A stretch of 6,778 nt of DNA from an uncultured Eubacterium sp. (GTDB taxonomy: Bacteria > Bacillota > Clostridia > Peptostreptococcales > Anaerovoracaceae), in assembly GCA_946614405.1 (NCBI GenBank), contig CAMOGZ010000082.1, forward strand, positions 1-6,778, written 5' to 3'. Position 1 is the first letter of the stretch. Each line of letters begins with the position of its first letter. Position numbers and translations under genes: made by a program. Below are positions 5,438 to 6,778 of this stretch, in pieces. Below the pieces are notes generated by a model. The model had not been told where the DNA came from. It saw only the letters and a list, made by a program, of their open reading frames with translations, and made no database searches.

Positions 5438-5602
5438 TTTTATGCAGGTCTCCTGGCTTATGGATCGCCACATCACTTCTCCTTCCCAGTTTCATCCAGT
5501 GGATAGCTTTCGCCGTGAAATGATGCTCCCCAAACACAGTGGCGGGACCGCGCCGGACTCAAACCGGCTTCCCTCTTAGCTCCCTCGCGGGAGAACATAA
5601 AA
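5438..5602 (-). promoter_or_regulatory. Cobalamin riboswitch aptamer, right copy
   Basis: On the minus strand P1 is formed by TTTTATG (5596-5602) and CATAAAA (5438-5444), and P2 by CTCCC/GGGAG. These are followed by AAGAGGGAAGCCGG, the core GCGGTCCCGCCACTGTG, CCACTGG and GGGAAGG in the peripheral domain, and the 3' box AAGCCAGGAGACCTGC. It is the same full-length form as the left copy, and both share CACTGTGTTTGGGGAGC; the variable stems differ. The unit has its own promoter and terminator. The next gene downstream, the lysine exporter, has its own promoter, so its link to this switch would need read-through. Confidence 0.95.
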
Positions 5603-5623
5603 CGCATTTTCAATTGCAATTTA

Positions 5624-5652
5624 ATTGTATCCATTTCTGTACTCTTCGTCAA
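5624..5652 (-). promoter_or_regulatory. Sigma-A promoter of the right riboswitch unit
   Basis: Minus-strand TTGACG (5647-5652) and TACAAT (5624-5629) are 17 bp apart. Predicted start is near 5617, giving an RNA of about 260 nucleotides when terminated. Both riboswitch promoters carry CCCCTTGAC around the -35 box. It lies 30 bases beyond the end of the nuclease-like gene, which has no terminator of its own that I can see. Confidence 0.85.
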
Positions 5653-5681
5653 GGGGATTTCTGAATTTTTTCCCAAGAAAT

Positions 5682-6467
5682 CTAAAACAAGTGCAAACGA
5701 ATTATGCCCTCGACCTGCTGCTGATCCATGGTCTTGTCCCGCCTCCCATAGGTAAAGAAGTAGTCCTCGTCGGGGATCAGTCCTGAAAACAGATACTCTT
5801 TCTGCTTCCACAGATATGTCCCCTGGTACGACCCCGCAGAGATCTTCCCGGCGTGTTCGTGGTAGATCGATCGGTTCAGCTTCCTGGCGAAAGGCTCGAA
5901 ATCCGGAAAAAGCTCTGCCCCGCTATTCAGGACTACCTTGGGCTCGTAGCGAGTGGGGATCTTCATTCTCCAGTAAAAGTCCATGATATACTGCTCGTGG
6001 GTCGAGCAGACTTTGTACCCCGAAAGGGTCGGATACTTATGCTCTTCCTTATACTCATCTCTGGGCGGCACGTACACCTCTGCCCACTCCGAGGCACTCA
6101 CAAAGCCTGTCTCGCGGATATACTTCCCGGGCAGATCGTGGTAGATGCACCCGGGATTCTCCATTAATATGTTAGGGTCAAAAGTCCGGATACTCCGGAC
6201 ACTCTCAAGCTGCAGAATATTATTCTCCAGGATCCCGCACATGTCCAGGAGCAGCATCTTGAACTTGAGGAGTTCGATCTTGCCTTTGTCCTTCACGGAA
6301 ATGGAATGGCGTTCCTCCCCGTTGCGCACGCGGTAATACCTGTGACCTTTAGAATCATAAGCCTGCAATTCTCCCGGAGGCATCTCACGAAGTATGGACT
6401 GGTACTTGCTCAGGCACGTCTCTTGATACTTCAGTTCCTTTTGGATCGCGTCTTGTCTCAGGTACAT
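5682..6467 (-). CDS. Uncharacterised protein with a PD-(D/E)XK nuclease-like core
   Basis: The 261-residue soluble protein begins with a helical region rich in charged residues and likely coiled coil (about 5-30 and 60-95). The C-terminal part, about 150-260, has a run of motifs typical of restriction-endonuclease-fold proteins: STHEQYIMDFYWRMKIPTRYEP with E158 and E175, then LFPDFEPF with D189 after a beta-hairpin, then IYHEHAGK with E204 and K208. This order (helix with Glu, 'YEP', 'PDF', 'YxEHxG') is recurrent in clostridial nuclease-like proteins of unknown role. Whether it cuts nucleic acid is inferred from E158, D189 and E204 alone. The start ATG has AGGAGG eight bases upstream. It has a promoter in an inverted repeat. 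Nothing around it identifies a partner, and mobile or defence origin is possible but not shown. Confidence 0.82.
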   Translation of the reverse strand: MYLRQDAIQKELKYQETCLSKYQSILREMPPGELQAYDSKGHRYYRVRNGEERHSISVKDKGKIELLKFKMLLLDMCGILENNILQLESVRSIRTFDPNILMENPGCIYHDLPGKYIRETGFVSASEWAEVYVPPRDEYKEEHKYPTLSGYKVCSTHEQYIMDFYWRMKIPTRYEPKVVLNSGAELFPDFEPFARKLNRSIYHEHAGKISAGSYQGTYLWKQKEYLFSGLIPDEDYFFTYGRRDKTMDQQQVEGIIRLHLF

Positions 6468-6492
6468 TCTACTCGCCTCCTTATGGGACTAT

Positions 6493-6521
6493 ATGATAAC
6501 CCTGAAGTATGGGGAAATCAA
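6493..6521 (-). promoter_or_regulatory. Promoter of the nuclease-like gene
   Basis: Minus-strand TTGATT (6516-6521) and TATCAT (6493-6498) are 17 bp apart, with the start point near 6486 and the ribosome binding site shortly after. The leader is very short. One arm of an inverted repeat covers the spacer and the edge of the -35 box. Confidence 0.6.
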
Positions 6522-6553
6522 GGGCCACAGAAATATTCATTCTTTCCCCATAC
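6507..6553. repeat. Perfect 11-bp inverted repeat over the promoter
   Basis: GTATGGGGAAA (6507-6517) and TTTCCCCATAC (6543-6553) are exact inverted copies separated by 25 bp. The proximal arm overlaps the promoter spacer and the -35 box, so binding there by a regulator should repress; centre-to-centre distance is 36 bp, about 3.4 helical turns. It may also fold into a hairpin in RNA. No T run follows. Confidence 0.7.
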
Positions 6554-6557
6554 GATT

Positions 6558-6778
6558 TGCTTTGTTGACGCCTGCAAAGAAGGATAATGGTGCCTGCGGC
6601 AGCGTGCCGCGGACCGTGCGCCCGCCTGGGCCTTGGGGGTTGGCCCGGCGGCGCGGAAAAGCGGCTAAGTGGAGCGAGGCAGGCGTCGTCTCAGGAAGAG
6701 GCGAGGTACCGGGGCGTCTGGGGCTGAATCCCGGGGGATACGGGGATGGCCTGGGGATCTGCTTCCGCCTGGAATTGG
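6558..6778. other. GC-rich end region with no convincing gene
   Basis: By hand count 6601-6778 is about 71% G+C, far above the rest of the window, with G favoured on the plus strand. Frames on both strands stay open for 30 to 70 codons, but their products are rich in Gly, Arg and Pro and match nothing I recognise. On the minus strand one frame ends in TGA near 6691 and could be the C-terminal end of a gene starting to the right of the window. Nothing stronger can be said. Confidence 0.4.
6711..6756 (+). other. Putative G-quadruplex run of five G tracts
   Basis: Five tracts of four or five G (6711-6714, 6720-6723, 6733-6737, 6742-6745, 6753-6756) occur within 46 bases, with spacers of 5, 9, 4 and 7 bases. 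Four tracts of four would be enough for a three- or four-layer quadruplex on the plus strand. One loop is slightly longer than the strict 7-base rule. Confidence 0.5.

Noticed and set aside
5397..5811. Small open frames across the right riboswitch
   Set aside because: Same reason: the translated pieces (for example LPKHSGGTA) are just the conserved aptamer core read as codons, and recur at both riboswitches.
1..6778. tRNA, rRNA, CRISPR array or insertion sequence
   Set aside because: No regularly spaced repeats, transposase-like protein, terminal inverted repeats or tRNA cloverleaf were seen by eye.

Overview
The window looks like chromosomal DNA of a Gram-positive anaerobe of the Clostridia, most likely a Lachnospiraceae-type gut bacterium. 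The clues are strong AGGAGG-type ribosome binding sites, sigma-A style promoters, intrinsic terminators, clostridial-style cobalamin riboswitches and roughly even base composition. This placement is inferred from style; no marker gene is present.

Layout from right to left, since almost everything lies on the minus strand. At 6558-6778 there is a GC-rich stretch without a convincing gene. A 261-residue protein with a PD-(D/E)XK-like core follows at 5682-6467, preceded by its own promoter embedded in an 11-bp inverted repeat. Next comes a self-contained riboswitch unit: promoter at 5624-5652, cobalamin aptamer at 5438-5602, terminator at 5358-5385. Downstream are a LysO-family lysine exporter (4157-5116) and an NhaC-family sodium/proton antiporter (2385-3905). 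A small membrane protein (1976-2383) starts one base after the antiporter stop codon. One plus-strand gene, a helix-turn-helix/Uma2-type nuclease fusion (1111-1944), converges on this cluster, and a single strong hairpin separates the two. To its left is a second cobalamin riboswitch unit on the minus strand (promoter 909-937, aptamer 715-885, terminator 630-660). It is followed by a more compact cobalamin-aptamer-like RNA (about 490-600) and then a 93-residue protein with a homing-endonuclease-associated repeat (31-312). A ribosome binding site at the left edge points to a further gene outside the window.

The best-supported new observation concerns regulation. The lysO-like and nhaC-like genes each have their own promoter, and the two promoters align without gaps. 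Each has a 15-bp ATAAG-N5-CTTAT palindrome of LysR-regulator type, then exactly 38 bp, then a TTGAC-N18-TATAAT promoter, with the octamer TAATATTT at the same place just upstream of the -35 box. One regulator, not encoded here, probably controls both transporters as a regulon.

The second notable point is that two complete promoter-aptamer-terminator units for cobalamin sensing lie here with no recognisable cobalamin gene behind either. One leads into a second aptamer and a small HNH-repeat protein, the other stops upstream of a separately promoted lysine exporter. They may be orphan riboswitches, riboswitch-controlled small RNAs, or remnants of lost B12 loci.
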